Shown here: positions 1 to 8,470 of the stretch, in pieces
Layout of the letters: every line of letters begins with the position of its first letter
How positions within the stretch are numbered: the stretch's first letter is position 1
Assembly: GCA_900550935.1 (NCBI GenBank)
Contig: URUD01000023.1
Location: forward strand, 1 to 44,379
Origin: an uncultured Roseburia sp.
GTDB taxonomy: Bacteria; Bacillota; Clostridia; Lachnospirales; Lachnospiraceae
Direction of reading: 5' to 3'
Length of the DNA stretch: 44,379 nt
Translations under genes and position numbers: made by a program
Notes under the pieces: generated by a model
Told to the model about the DNA's origin: nothing
Databases searched by the model: none
The model's input: the letters and a program-made list of their open reading frames with translations, nothing else

Positions 1-44
1 GCTCAGGACTGAAGTATAAGAACTGTTGCGGAAGGAATGCATAA
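1..44 (+). CDS. secA: SecA preprotein translocase ATPase, C-terminal end only
   Basis: The window opens inside a coding frame that reads (G)SGLKYKNCCGRNA and stops at TAA 42-44. This matches the C-terminal zinc-binding tail of SecA (family pattern CxCxSGxxYxxCCG), which contacts SecB or the ribosome. Only about 13 complete codons are visible, so the motor domains are not seen. A secA-prfB order is common in Firmicutes, which supports the call. Confidence 0.8.
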   Translation, partial: SGLKYKNCCGRNA

Positions 45-74
45 CTGTACTGTGCTAAAACTTTAAAAATTTAA

Positions 75-102
75 TTGCAAAAAATAATGTTTTATGTATA
101 AT
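75..102 (+). promoter_or_regulatory. Probable sigma-A promoter of prfB
   Basis: TTGCAA (75-80) and a perfect TATAAT (97-102) are 16 bp apart in the AT-rich gap between the secA stop and prfB. It would give prfB its own transcript with a leader of about 25 nt. Confidence 0.55.
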
Positions 103-132
103 AAAAATAATAACTTTAAGGTGGTGAGATTA

Positions 133-1270
133 GTGGTCGAACTTGATCAGTTTAAGTTCCGCTTAGGCGGATACGAACAGCCATTAACCGAATTGAGGGA
201 TTCACTTTGACTTAGCTGATAAGTCAAAGAGAATTGAGGAGATTGAGCGTCATATGGAGGAACCGGATTTCTGGGATAATCCTGAGAAATCTAATGGCTA
301 TATGAAGGAGCTTAAAGGACTCAAGGCTGATATAGAAGATTTTAAGAAGCTTGAAAAGGATAAGACGGATGCCGAGGAATTTATTGAGATGGCTTACGAG
401 GAGAATGATGAGAGTCTGATACCGGAGATAGGCCAGCTTGTTGATAACTTCGAGGCGCTGTTTGAGAAGCTTCAGATGGAGACGCTGCTGTCGGGAGAAT
501 ATGATAAGTGCAATGCTATTCTTACATTGCATGCCGGTGCGGGTGGAACTGAGTCCTGTGACTGGGCTTCAATGCTTCTTAGAATGTATACGCGCTGGGC
601 TAACAGCAAGGGATTTGCCGTCGAGACGCTGGATCTGCTTGAGGGCGATGAGGCGGGTGTGAAGTCAGTCACAATACAGGTGAACGGACTTAACGCTTAC
701 GGCTATCTTAAGTCTGAGCACGGAGTTCACAGACTTGTCCGCATATCTCCGTTCAATGCAGCGGGCAAGAGACAGACATCCTTCGTATCATGTGATGTCA
801 TGCCGGATATAGAGGAAGATCTGGATGTAGACATCAATGAGGACGATTTAAGGATAGACACCTACCGTTCAAGCGGTGCGGGTGGACAGCATATCAACAA
901 GACGTCATCAGCTATACGAATTACACATATTCCTACGGGTACCGTTGTTCAGTGTCAGAATGAGCGTTCACAGCACCAGAACAAGGATAAGGCAATGCAG
1001 ATGTTAAAGGCAAAGCTGTATCTGTTAAAACAGCAGGAAAATGCGGAAAAGGCAGCAGATATCCGTGGGGAAGTGACAGAGATCGGATGGGGGAATCAGA
1101 TCCGCTCCTATGTCATGCAGCCGTATACGATGGTCAAAGATCATCGGACCGGGGTAGAAACCGGAAATGTGGACAGTGTTTTAGACGGAAAGATCGACAT
1201 CTTTATCAATGGCTACTTAAAATGGCTTTCCTTAGGATGTCCGAAAGGATTGGGAGGAGACAGTGAGTAG
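133..1270 (+). CDS. prfB: Peptide chain release factor 2, with programmed +1 frameshift
   Basis: RF2 recognises UAA and UGA and triggers peptide release. Translation starts at GTG 133 behind AAGGTGG (118-124), runs 25 codons, and meets an in-frame UGA at 208-210 in the context CTT-TGA-C. An internal Shine-Dalgarno-like AGGGA lies at 196-200. A +1 shift at CTT continues the frame from 209 to the TAG at 1268-1270, giving about 378 residues. The tripeptide SPF that reads the stop codon falls at residues 205-207 and the catalytic GGQ at 250-252, the same numbers as in E. coli RF2. The frameshift is the classic RF2 autoregulation. Codon use changes sharply near 970-1060 (see findings). Confidence 0.96.
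196..211 (+). promoter_or_regulatory. RF2 programmed +1 frameshift site
   Basis: The site has AGGGA (196-200), then the slippery CTT (205-207), then UGA followed by C (208-211), which is a weak termination context. When RF2 is scarce the ribosome pauses at UGA and slips forward one base; when RF2 is plentiful it terminates after 25 codons. Confidence 0.93.
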
Positions 1271-2024
1271 TGGACAAATAACATTTCTTGTTCTTATGGC
1301 AGTCCTGCTTTTCGCAGGCTGTCTGGGATATTTTGTGATCCGTTCGAAGGTTCAGAAGGTTTCACAGACACTGTTTGGAACCAAGTCTTTACTGGATGGA
1401 CTGGAACAACAGGCGGATGTTCTGGCGGAAACGCCCAAGTCCGTGTCTGCCATGACACGCATCTATGAACCTCAGATCCAGAGAGATTTCCCGGATTTTC
1501 ATATGATACAGTTCCGCAATCAGGCAGAAAATATGCTGGTTGCGATGCTGCAGGCAGTTTCACAGGAGAGCATGCAGAATTTGAAAAATGCCTCAAATGA
1601 TCTGCAGGCACAGACTGAAAACCAGATTGAGACGAACCGGGCAGAGGGCATCCATGAGAAATATCTGGATATCCACATTCATCAGACGGAGATTGCAAAT
1701 TATCAGAAGAAAGATGGGAAATGTATCATAACATTTCAGAGTGCAGTGGAATATATTCATTATAAAGAGCGTGGTGGCAGTCTGTGTGAGGGAAGCAGGG
1801 AACGCAAGGAGCAGACGAAGTATAATATGGAGTTAGTCTATATCCAGGATGAGACCTTAACGACTTACGACAATGCCGTTGGCACGGTATGTCCGCACTG
1901 TGGTGCACCGATCCGGACACTTGGACAGATGAAGTGTGAATACTGTGGTTCTGAGGTAGTGCCGGTCAATGTAAAGGTGTGGAATTTACAGAAGATCTAC
2001 GAAGTAGATTATCATCACGTATAA
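1263..2024 (+). CDS. Membrane-anchored zinc-ribbon protein, possibly Tim44-like
   Basis: A 253-residue protein starting at GTG 1263, which overlaps the prfB end by 8 nt and is preceded by GGGAGG at 1252-1257. Residues about 6-28 form one transmembrane helix. The middle (about 65-185) is a soluble domain that resembles Tim44-like domains of bacterial membrane proteins, but I hold that assignment weakly. A zinc ribbon follows at about 210-233 (CPHCG then CEYCG). It heads a run of tightly spaced genes with the SPFH, second zinc-ribbon and TPM genes, so it probably belongs to the same membrane-associated complex. The function is unknown. Confidence 0.7.
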   Translation: MSSGQITFLVLMAVLLFAGCLGYFVIRSKVQKVSQTLFGTKSLLDGLEQQADVLAETPKSVSAMTRIYEPQIQRDFPDFHMIQFRNQAENMLVAMLQAVSQESMQNLKNASNDLQAQTENQIETNRAEGIHEKYLDIHIHQTEIANYQKKDGKCIITFQSAVEYIHYKERGGSLCEGSRERKEQTKYNMELVYIQDETLTTYDNAVGTVCPHCGAPIRTLGQMKCEYCGSEVVPVNVKVWNLQKIYEVDYHHV

Positions 2025-2069
2025 ACAGTACAAGGATCGAAACAATCGATTACAGGAGGAGGAAAGAAA

Positions 2070-3353
2070 ATGGGAATTATCAAAGCAATGGGTCAGGCGG
2101 TCAGCGGAAATCTGGCAGACCAGTGGCTGGAAGCAATCGAAGCAAATGATATGGGGGAGAGAACGGTATTTACGAACGGCGTTCTGGTCCGCAAGGGAGA
2201 AAATGTAAAGGGAAGCAGTGATGTCGTATCGAATGGTTCCCTCATTCACGTTTACGATAATCAGTTCATGCTCTTAGTAGATGGTGGTAAGATCGTGGAT
2301 TATACCGCAGAGCCGGGGTACTATAAAGTCGATAATTCGTCTATGCCATCTCTTTTTAACGGACAGTTTGGAGATTCGCTAAAGGATGCATTTACCCGTA
2401 TGAAATTCGGAGGTCAGACACCGACTGCACAAAAGGTATACTTTATCAATTTGCAGGAGATCAAAGGCATCAAGTTCGGAACCAGAAACCCGATCAACTA
2501 TTTTGATAATTTCTACAATGCCGAGCTTTTTTTACGGGCACATGGAACCTATTCCATCAAGATCACGAACCCGCTTCAGTTTTATGCCGAGGTAGTGCCG
2601 AGAAATCAGGACAGAGTTGAGATTGAAAGCATCAATGAGCAGTATCTGTCCGAGTTCTTAGAGGCATTACAGTCCTCCATCAACCAGATGTCTGCGGATG
2701 GAACCCGTATTTCCTATGTGACATCCAAGGCACGCGAACTTGGAAAATACATGTCAGAAACACTGGATGACGACTGGACGAAACTGCGCGGGATGGAGAT
2801 TTTAAGCGTTGGAATCGCAAGCGTATCCTATGATGAGGAGTCACAGAAGCTCATCAATATGCGAAACGAAGGCGCAATGTTAGGCAGCGACTTTAATGTT
2901 ATGCGTGGAATGGCAGTGAAAAATATCACAGAAGGTGTCCGTGACGCAGGAAGCAATTCCGCAGGAAGCATGGCAGGCTTTATGGGAGTTGGCATGGGTA
3001 TGAATGCCATGAACCAGACGATGGCAGGCTTAAGCGGATTACAGACCGAGGCGGATGTGGCAAAAACACAGATGCCGCAGAGTGCTCCGGCCGAGCCGGC
3101 AGCAGGTGCAGCAGAACCGGCAGATGGATGGAAGTGTGAATGTGGACACACCAACACCGGAAAATTCTGCAGCGAATGTGGAAAACCAAGACCCGTACAG
3201 GAAGAGAGCTGGGTATGTGAATGTGGACATACGAACACGGGCAAATTCTGCAGTGAGTGTGGCAAACCGAGACCGGCGAAAGAGTGGACCTGTGACTGCG
3301 GACAGGTAAATACCGGAAAATTCTGCAGTAACTGCGGAAAAGCGAGGAACTGA
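2070..3353 (+). CDS. SPFH-domain protein with three C-terminal zinc ribbons (YdjI-like)
   Basis: A 427-residue protein with a strong AGGAGG site upstream. Residues about 1-290 match the SPFH/virion-core-protein-like family typified by B. subtilis YdjI, which helps place the phage-shock protein PspA at the membrane. A Gly/Met/Ala-rich linker (about 295-350) leads to three near-identical ribbons of the form W-x-C-[ED]-C-G-x-x-N-T-G-K-F-C-S-x-C-G-K, at about residues 352-373, 382-403 and 407-426. B. subtilis YdjI is shorter, so the triple ribbon is a distinctive extension. No signal peptide or membrane helix is obvious; it is presumably a peripheral scaffold. Confidence 0.82.
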   Translation: MGIIKAMGQAVSGNLADQWLEAIEANDMGERTVFTNGVLVRKGENVKGSSDVVSNGSLIHVYDNQFMLLVDGGKIVDYTAEPGYYKVDNSSMPSLFNGQFGDSLKDAFTRMKFGGQTPTAQKVYFINLQEIKGIKFGTRNPINYFDNFYNAELFLRAHGTYSIKITNPLQFYAEVVPRNQDRVEIESINEQYLSEFLEALQSSINQMSADGTRISYVTSKARELGKYMSETLDDDWTKLRGMEILSVGIASVSYDEESQKLINMRNEGAMLGSDFNVMRGMAVKNITEGVRDAGSNSAGSMAGFMGVGMGMNAMNQTMAGLSGLQTEADVAKTQMPQSAPAEPAAGAAEPADGWKCECGHTNTGKFCSECGKPRPVQEESWVCECGHTNTGKFCSECGKPRPAKEWTCDCGQVNTGKFCSNCGKARN

Positions 3354-3355
3354 TC

Positions 3356-4438
3356 ATGGCAGTTATCAGTTTAAAATGTCCAAACTGTGATGGAGAACTG
3401 ATCTTTGATCCATCCACAAAAAAATATAAATGTGAATACTGTACTTCTCTTTTTACCCAGGAAGAACTGGATGCAATGAACCAGATGGGAACAGAGGAAG
3501 AGCAGGCAGAGGAAACTCCTGCAAAAGGGCAGCAGAAAGAGACAGCAGAACAGGAAGAAAGCGTGCAGGAAGCAGCCGTCTATCAGTGCCCGAACTGTGG
3601 CGCAGAGATCGTGACGGATGCGACAACAGCGGCATCGTTCTGCTATTACTGCCACAATCCGGTCGTGCTCGGCGGAAGATTATCAGGAGAGTACCTGCCG
3701 GATCGCATTATTCCATTCTCTGTGACAAAAGAGGCGGCACTAAAAGGGTTCGAGGGCTACATAGGAAAGAAAAAATTCGTTCCGCGTGCGTTCTTTTCCA
3801 AAAAACAGGTGGAGAGCATGAGCGGAGTCTACTTCCCTTACTGGATGTATGACACGCAGATGAAAGGGTCAATGCAGGCAGAGGGCCGCAATGTCCGTGT
3901 ATGGCGCACCGGCGACACCGAGTATACGGAGACAAAGCATTACCGCGTGGAGCGGGAAGGAAAGATCAAGCTGGAAAACCTCACGGAAAATGCACTGCAA
4001 AAGGCAAATTATAAGCTGGCGCAGGGCATGATGCCGTATGATTTTTCCAAGTTGGAACCATTTCAGATGGGGTATCTGTCCGGTTTCCTTGCAGAGAGAA
4101 GAGACGTGGAAAAAGAACAGGTTGCTCCTAAGATGAAACAGGAAATGGAGGAAGATGCAAAGCGGTTATTCCGGGAGACGATATCCGGCTACAATTCCGT
4201 AACGGTAAACTCTTCGTCTTTCCAACCACAAAAGGAAAAATGGTCTTATGTCCTCCTTCCGGTGTGGACCCTTACCTATAAGGCGAGAAATGGAAAAATC
4301 TATTACTATTCCATGAACGGGCAGACCGGAAGGGTTTATGGAGAACTTCCGGTTGACCATAAAAAACTTGGACTCGTAAGTGCCGTGTCCGCATTGGCGA
4401 CACTGATCCTGGCGTTGATAGGAGGGTTCTTCCTATGA
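3356..4438 (+). CDS. Double zinc-ribbon membrane protein (YdjG-like / TFIIB-type ribbon)
   Basis: A 360-residue protein starting 2 nt after the SPFH gene. An N-terminal ribbon (CPNC...CEYC, about residues 8-29) is followed by a Glu/Gln-rich linker and a second ribbon (CPNCG...CYYC, about 78-99). A large soluble region follows, then one hydrophobic segment near the C-terminus (about 337-359). The layout resembles YdjG-type proteins beside SPFH genes in Bacillus. Such proteins are sometimes mis-annotated as replication factors because of the ribbon, but I see no helicase or primase motif. Its stop overlaps the next start (ATGA), so the two are translationally coupled. Confidence 0.75.
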   Translation: MAVISLKCPNCDGELIFDPSTKKYKCEYCTSLFTQEELDAMNQMGTEEEQAEETPAKGQQKETAEQEESVQEAAVYQCPNCGAEIVTDATTAASFCYYCHNPVVLGGRLSGEYLPDRIIPFSVTKEAALKGFEGYIGKKKFVPRAFFSKKQVESMSGVYFPYWMYDTQMKGSMQAEGRNVRVWRTGDTEYTETKHYRVEREGKIKLENLTENALQKANYKLAQGMMPYDFSKLEPFQMGYLSGFLAERRDVEKEQVAPKMKQEMEEDAKRLFRETISGYNSVTVNSSSFQPQKEKWSYVLLPVWTLTYKARNGKIYYYSMNGQTGRVYGELPVDHKKLGLVSAVSALATLILALIGGFFL

Positions 4439-5265
4439 GAAAAAAGATAAGACAGTTATGTATCGGTATCTTATTTTTATTACTGCCGGTACAGTGCAGT
4501 ATAAGTGCAGAGGTATGGGGCGATGTCTACGATGATGCAGGGCTTCTGACGACAGAGGAGGGAACTGCGATCAATGACGAGATCACAGCTCTAAAAGAAA
4601 AGACCGGATGGAACATCTACGCCGTAACGACCGACGATGCCGGAAGCAAGACGTCAGTAGAGTATGCAGATGATTTCTTTGACGAACACTCGCCTGAGAC
4701 AGAAGATGGAGTTGCATTGCTGATCGATATGGACAACCGCGAAATCTATCTGTCGACCTGCGGAAAAGCGATCCGTTATCTGACCGATACAAGGATCGAT
4801 TCCATTCTGGATGATGCTTACAATGAGGTATCCGAGGAAAAATACGCAGAGTGCTTTAACGCAATGTTAAATGGAATTGAGAAATATTATGATCAGGGAA
4901 TACCGGATGGACAGTATAATTACGATACTGAGACGGGAGAAGTTTCCGTTTATCATTCATTGACTATGGGTGAGATCCTGGTAGCGGTCGTTCTTGCCGT
5001 GATCGTATTCTTATGCGTGTATTTTGGTGTGATCGGAACCTACCGGTTGAAGTTCAACAAATATCAGTATGATTTCCGGAAATTCGGAGAAGTAACACTG
5101 GATGATAAAAAAGATCTACTGGTCAACAGTACGGTAACACACAGACATATCCCGAAAAATGATGGCGGAGGGTCTTCCTCATCCAACCACAGCAGCAGTA
5201 GGCAGAGCAGTACGCATCACAGCAGCAGTGGAAGGAGTCATGGAGGTTCAGGCAGAAAGTTTTAA
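4435..5265 (+). CDS. TPM-domain secreted/membrane protein (YdjH/YgcG-like)
   Basis: A 276-residue protein that starts inside the preceding stop codon. It has a signal peptide (about residues 1-25), a TPM domain (about 30-160, with the typical VYDDAGLLT start and a GVALLIDMDNREIYLSTCG core), a transmembrane helix (about 181-203), and a cytoplasmic tail ending in a Ser/His/Gly-rich segment. TPM domains occur in proteins linked to photosystem II repair and to membrane stress, but the biochemical role here is unknown. B. subtilis YdjH has the same TPM-plus-membrane layout in the same gene neighbourhood. Confidence 0.8.
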   Translation: MRKKIRQLCIGILFLLLPVQCSISAEVWGDVYDDAGLLTTEEGTAINDEITALKEKTGWNIYAVTTDDAGSKTSVEYADDFFDEHSPETEDGVALLIDMDNREIYLSTCGKAIRYLTDTRIDSILDDAYNEVSEEKYAECFNAMLNGIEKYYDQGIPDGQYNYDTETGEVSVYHSLTMGEILVAVVLAVIVFLCVYFGVIGTYRLKFNKYQYDFRKFGEVTLDDKKDLLVNSTVTHRHIPKNDGGGSSSSNHSSSRQSSTHHSSSGRSHGGSGRKF

Positions 5266-5267
5266 AA

Positions 5268-5293
5268 AAAGAGGTTGCTACGGCAGCCTCTTT
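5268..5293 (+). terminator. Intrinsic terminator after the SPFH/TPM operon
   Basis: An 11-bp stem (5268-5278 with 5283-5293, one G-U pair) closes a 4-nt loop directly after the TPM stop codon. The 3' arm ends in TTT and is followed by AT-rich sequence. Confidence 0.75.
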
Positions 5294-5380
5294 ATGTTAT
5301 TATCTTCCTCATGAGGACAAATGTTAGCCAGTAAAAAACAGAAAGACAAAATAGGGTAAGAAAGAGGATTAGATTGAACC

Positions 5381-5824
5381 ATGAGAGAAAAAGGTCAATA
5401 TTTTGTTTTAAAGGAAAAAGCAGTTCCTGAGGTTCTCTTAAAAGTAGTTGAGGCAAAACGATTGATTGATTCAGGAAAGATCGCATCGGTGCAGGACGCG
5501 ACGGAAAAAGTCGGGATCAGCAGAAGCTCTTTTTACAAATACAAGGATGATATTTTTCCGTTTCATGAGACAGCAAAGGGGAAAACCATCACAATGGTCA
5601 TCCAGTTAGAGGATGAACCGGGGCTGTTATCTGTGGTATTAAAGACGATCGCAGAGTTTCATGCCAATATCCTGACCATCCATCAGAGTATTCCGATCAA
5701 CGGGATCGCATCTTTGACACTCAGTGTGGATGTATTGCCGGAAACGGGGGATGTAGCGGAGATGGTAGCGCACATCGAGGAGCAGGAAGGCATCCATTAT
5801 GTCAAGATCTTAGCAAGAGAATAG
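5381..5824 (+). CDS. pheB: ACT-domain regulatory protein, UPF0735 / PheB family
   Basis: A 147-residue protein. The N-terminal part (about 1-60) includes a helix-turn-helix-like stretch (DATEKVGISRSSFYKYKDDIF), and the C-terminal part (about 70-147) is an ACT domain (TMVIQLEDEPGLLSVVLKTIAE) that in this fold binds amino acids. The family sits beside homoserine dehydrogenase or phenylalanine genes in many Firmicutes and is thought to be regulatory. It lies 22 nt upstream of hom, so it is probably co-transcribed with it. The likely ribosome binding site (GAGG 5364-5367) is about 13 nt from the ATG, rather far. Confidence 0.85.
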   Translation: MREKGQYFVLKEKAVPEVLLKVVEAKRLIDSGKIASVQDATEKVGISRSSFYKYKDDIFPFHETAKGKTITMVIQLEDEPGLLSVVLKTIAEFHANILTIHQSIPINGIASLTLSVDVLPETGDVAEMVAHIEEQEGIHYVKILARE

Positions 5825-5846
5825 GATAAAAACGAGGAGGAAGATT

Positions 5847-7052
5847 ATGATAAAAGCAGCGATTATGGGATATGGAACCATCGGTTCTGGAGTGTTAGAA
5901 GTATTGCAGATCAATCAGAGCAGCATTGCAAAGAGGGTCGGCGATGGGATCGAAGTTAAATATATCCTGGATTTAAGAGATTTCCCGGGAGAACCGATTC
6001 AGGATAAGATCGTACATGATTACAAGACGATCGCAGAGGATGAGGAAGTCAGGATCGTGGTAGAGACGATGGGAGGCGTAGAGCCGGCTTACACATTCGT
6101 AAAGACCATGTTAGAAGCAGGAAAACATGTTACCACATCCAATAAGGCACTGGTAGCAGCCAAAGGAGCCGAGCTGATCGCACTTGCCAAAGAAAAAAAT
6201 GTCAATTTTATGTTTGAGGCGAGCGTTGGAGGCGGTATCCCGATCATCCGTCCGCTCAATTCCTGCCTGACCGCAGATGAGATCGAAGAGATCACCGGTA
6301 TCGTAAACGGAACGACCAACTATATGATGACAAAGATGAGCGAAGAAGGCTCTGAATTTGCAGACGTTTTAAAAGATGCACAGGAAAAAGGCTACGCAGA
6401 AAAAGATCCGACCGCAGATATCGAGGGCTACGATGCCTGCCGCAAGATTGCAATTTTAACTTCTTTAGTTTGCGGACAGCAGGTTGATTTTGAGGATATC
6501 CACACAGAGGGTATTACAAAGATCACAGCAACCGACATCAAATATGCAAAAGCCATGGGAAGAACTATTAAACTGCTCGCATCCAGCAAAAAGACCGAAG
6601 GTGGTTACGTTGCAATGGTAGCACCGTATCTTCTTCCAAAGACACATCCGTTATACAATGTCAATGATGTGTTCAATGCAATCTTCGTACACGGAAATGT
6701 ATTAGGAGATGCCATGTTCTACGGAAGCGGAGCAGGAAAATTACCGACAGCCAGTGCTGTAGTTGCAGATGTGGTAGAGATGGCAAAAAATCTCGACAAG
6801 AACATTCCGGTAGAATGGAGTTCAAAGAAATTAGAGTTAGTGGATTATAAAAAATCAAGCAGCCAGTTCTTTGTAAGAACAGAGGGAACCGATCAGGCAG
6901 CAGTAGAAAAGGTATTTGGAACCGTTTCTTATGTTGAGGCAGAAGGTGTGACCGGAGAACTTGGATTTGTAACCGAGACAATGACAGAGGCAGAGTTCGA
7001 AAAGAAGATGGAAGAATTTAAAGCTGTCAAAGGTTTCATCCGTATGGCATAA
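5847..7052 (+). CDS. hom: Homoserine dehydrogenase
   Basis: A 401-residue enzyme that reduces aspartate semialdehyde to homoserine, the branch point to threonine and methionine. It has the N-terminal nucleotide-binding motif GYGTIGSGV (about residues 8-16), the family segment TTSNKALVA, and the catalytic-domain signature GIVNGTTNYMMTKM near 151-164. The C-terminal 60-70 residues (from about FFVRTEGTDQAAVEKVFG) look like a shortened ACT-like regulatory domain. Bacillus Hom is somewhat longer. A GAGGAGG site precedes the ATG. The upstream ACT protein could supply extra allosteric control. Confidence 0.95.
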   Translation: MIKAAIMGYGTIGSGVLEVLQINQSSIAKRVGDGIEVKYILDLRDFPGEPIQDKIVHDYKTIAEDEEVRIVVETMGGVEPAYTFVKTMLEAGKHVTTSNKALVAAKGAELIALAKEKNVNFMFEASVGGGIPIIRPLNSCLTADEIEEITGIVNGTTNYMMTKMSEEGSEFADVLKDAQEKGYAEKDPTADIEGYDACRKIAILTSLVCGQQVDFEDIHTEGITKITATDIKYAKAMGRTIKLLASSKKTEGGYVAMVAPYLLPKTHPLYNVNDVFNAIFVHGNVLGDAMFYGSGAGKLPTASAVVADVVEMAKNLDKNIPVEWSSKKLELVDYKKSSSQFFVRTEGTDQAAVEKVFGTVSYVEAEGVTGELGFVTETMTEAEFEKKMEEFKAVKGFIRMA

Positions 7053-7085
7053 CGTTTCATACGGTTGACACAGGAGGAGAAGTGT

Positions 7086-8288
7086 ATGAAATATTTAGTA
7101 ATACTTGGGGATGGTATGGCAGACCGCCCGATCGAGAGCCTTGGAGGAAAGACCCCGTTAGAATATGCCAGAACACCGAAAATGGATGAGTTAGCCGCAA
7201 AGGGCGAGATCGGAATGGTACACACGATACCGGACGGCATGAAACCGGGAAGCGATACCGCCAATCTTTCCGTACTGGGATACAATCCGAGAGAGTTTTA
7301 TTCCGGTCGTTCTCCGCTTGAAGCGTTATCGATCGGCGTTCCGATGAAAGATACGGATATCGCATTGCGCTGCAATATCGTAACACTTTCCGAGGAAGAG
7401 GAACGTTACGAGGATCGTACGATCATCGACCACAGTTCCGGAGAGATCAGCACCGAAGAGTGTGCTGTTTTACTTGAGGCAGTAAAAAAAGAACTGGAGA
7501 CCGATATTTTCCATTTCTATGTAGGAACGAGCTACAGACATTGCCTGATATGGGAAAACGGAGAGGTGCTCGACCTGGTACAGCCGCATGATGTGCTCGG
7601 ACAGAAGATTGGGGATAAGCTTCCGGAGAATGAAGCACTTCGCACGATGATGAAGAAAAGCTATGACATTCTGGTCAATCATCCGATCAACATTGAGCGC
7701 AAGAAAAAGGGCTTAAATCCGGCAAATTCCTGCTGGTTCTGGGGCGCAGGAACCAAACCGGCACTGTATCCATTTACCGAGCGTTCCCATAAGAATGGTG
7801 CGATGATCTCTGCTGTCGATCTTTTAAAGGGAATCGCAGTTGGAACATCCATGAAGGTCATTACCGTAGACGGTGCAAACGGTGGTCTGGACACCAACTA
7901 TGAGGGCAAGGCACAGGCAGCGATCGATGTATTGACCAAAGACGGCTATGATTTTGTTTATGTTCATCTGGAAGGACCGGATGAGATGGGACATCAGGGC
8001 AGCGTAGAGAAAAAGGTAAAAGCGATCGAAAATCTCGACAGCCGCATCATAAAACCGATCGTAGAGGGGTTAAAGGCAGCAGGCGAGGAGTTTCGTATGG
8101 TTATTTTACCGGATCATCCGACACCGATCTCACTGCGTACCCATACCGCGGATAATGTACCGTATCTGCTCTATGACAGCACAAAAGAGCGCGCAGAGAG
8201 CTGGCATTATAATGAGAGAGAGGCAGAACAGACAGACAACTTTGTATCAGAGGGACATAAACTGATCGATTATCTGTTTGAAGAATAG
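7086..8288 (+). CDS. Phosphoglycerate-mutase-like protein, proposed alternative homoserine kinase
   Basis: A 400-residue member of the cofactor-independent (archaeal-type, ApgM) phosphoglycerate mutase superfamily. It opens with MKYLVILGDGMADRP, where Asp is a metal ligand, and has GSDTANLSVLGYNP carrying the catalytic Ser/Thr region, the segment HLEGPDEMGHQG, and the C-terminal metal site LPDHPTP. I chose ATG 7086 because AGGAGGAG lies at 7072-7079. A bacterial subgroup found next to threonine genes was proposed to be a non-homologous homoserine kinase, and its position 33 nt after hom fits that role. A plain phosphoglycerate mutase remains possible. Confidence 0.85.
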   Translation: MKYLVILGDGMADRPIESLGGKTPLEYARTPKMDELAAKGEIGMVHTIPDGMKPGSDTANLSVLGYNPREFYSGRSPLEALSIGVPMKDTDIALRCNIVTLSEEEERYEDRTIIDHSSGEISTEECAVLLEAVKKELETDIFHFYVGTSYRHCLIWENGEVLDLVQPHDVLGQKIGDKLPENEALRTMMKKSYDILVNHPINIERKKKGLNPANSCWFWGAGTKPALYPFTERSHKNGAMISAVDLLKGIAVGTSMKVITVDGANGGLDTNYEGKAQAAIDVLTKDGYDFVYVHLEGPDEMGHQGSVEKKVKAIENLDSRIIKPIVEGLKAAGEEFRMVILPDHPTPISLRTHTADNVPYLLYDSTKERAESWHYNEREAEQTDNFVSEGHKLIDYLFEE

Positions 8289-8292
8289 CAGA

Positions 8293-8328
8293 AAAGGTCT
8301 GATGGCAAATGCCATCGGACCTTTTTTA
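8293..8328 (+). terminator. Intrinsic terminator of the pheB-hom-kinase operon
   Basis: A 15-bp stem (8293-8307 with 8312-8326, one G-U pair) with a 4-nt loop, ending in a run of six T. It starts 5 nt after the stop codon. Confidence 0.92.
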
Positions 8329-8371
8329 TAATGTGAGGAAAGCCCTTGTCCTCAAAAAAACGTCAAAGCCA

Positions 8372-8400
8372 TTTCAAAGAGACAGAAAGTCTGCTACAAT
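8372..8400 (+). promoter_or_regulatory. Possible promoter of the MntP/YtaF-like gene
   Basis: TTTCAA (8372-8377) and TACAAT (8395-8400) are separated by 17 bp, downstream of the terminator and 70 nt upstream of the chosen GTG start. The -35 box is weak. Confidence 0.35.
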
Positions 8401-8470
8401 AGAGCGAAGAGACAAAGAAACGGAATCTGAATATGATATAAGGAAAGAGAAGATTTTTGGGGGAAGTATC

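Noticed and set aside
5294..5380. T-box or threonine-responsive leader upstream of the hom operon
   Set aside because: The gap is under 90 nt after the terminator and holds no T-box motif or second terminator.
8309..8470. In-frame N-terminal extension of the MntP/YtaF-like protein
   Set aside because: It begins inside the upstream terminator hairpin, has no ribosome binding site and adds a basic segment foreign to the family. GTG 8471 has a good site.
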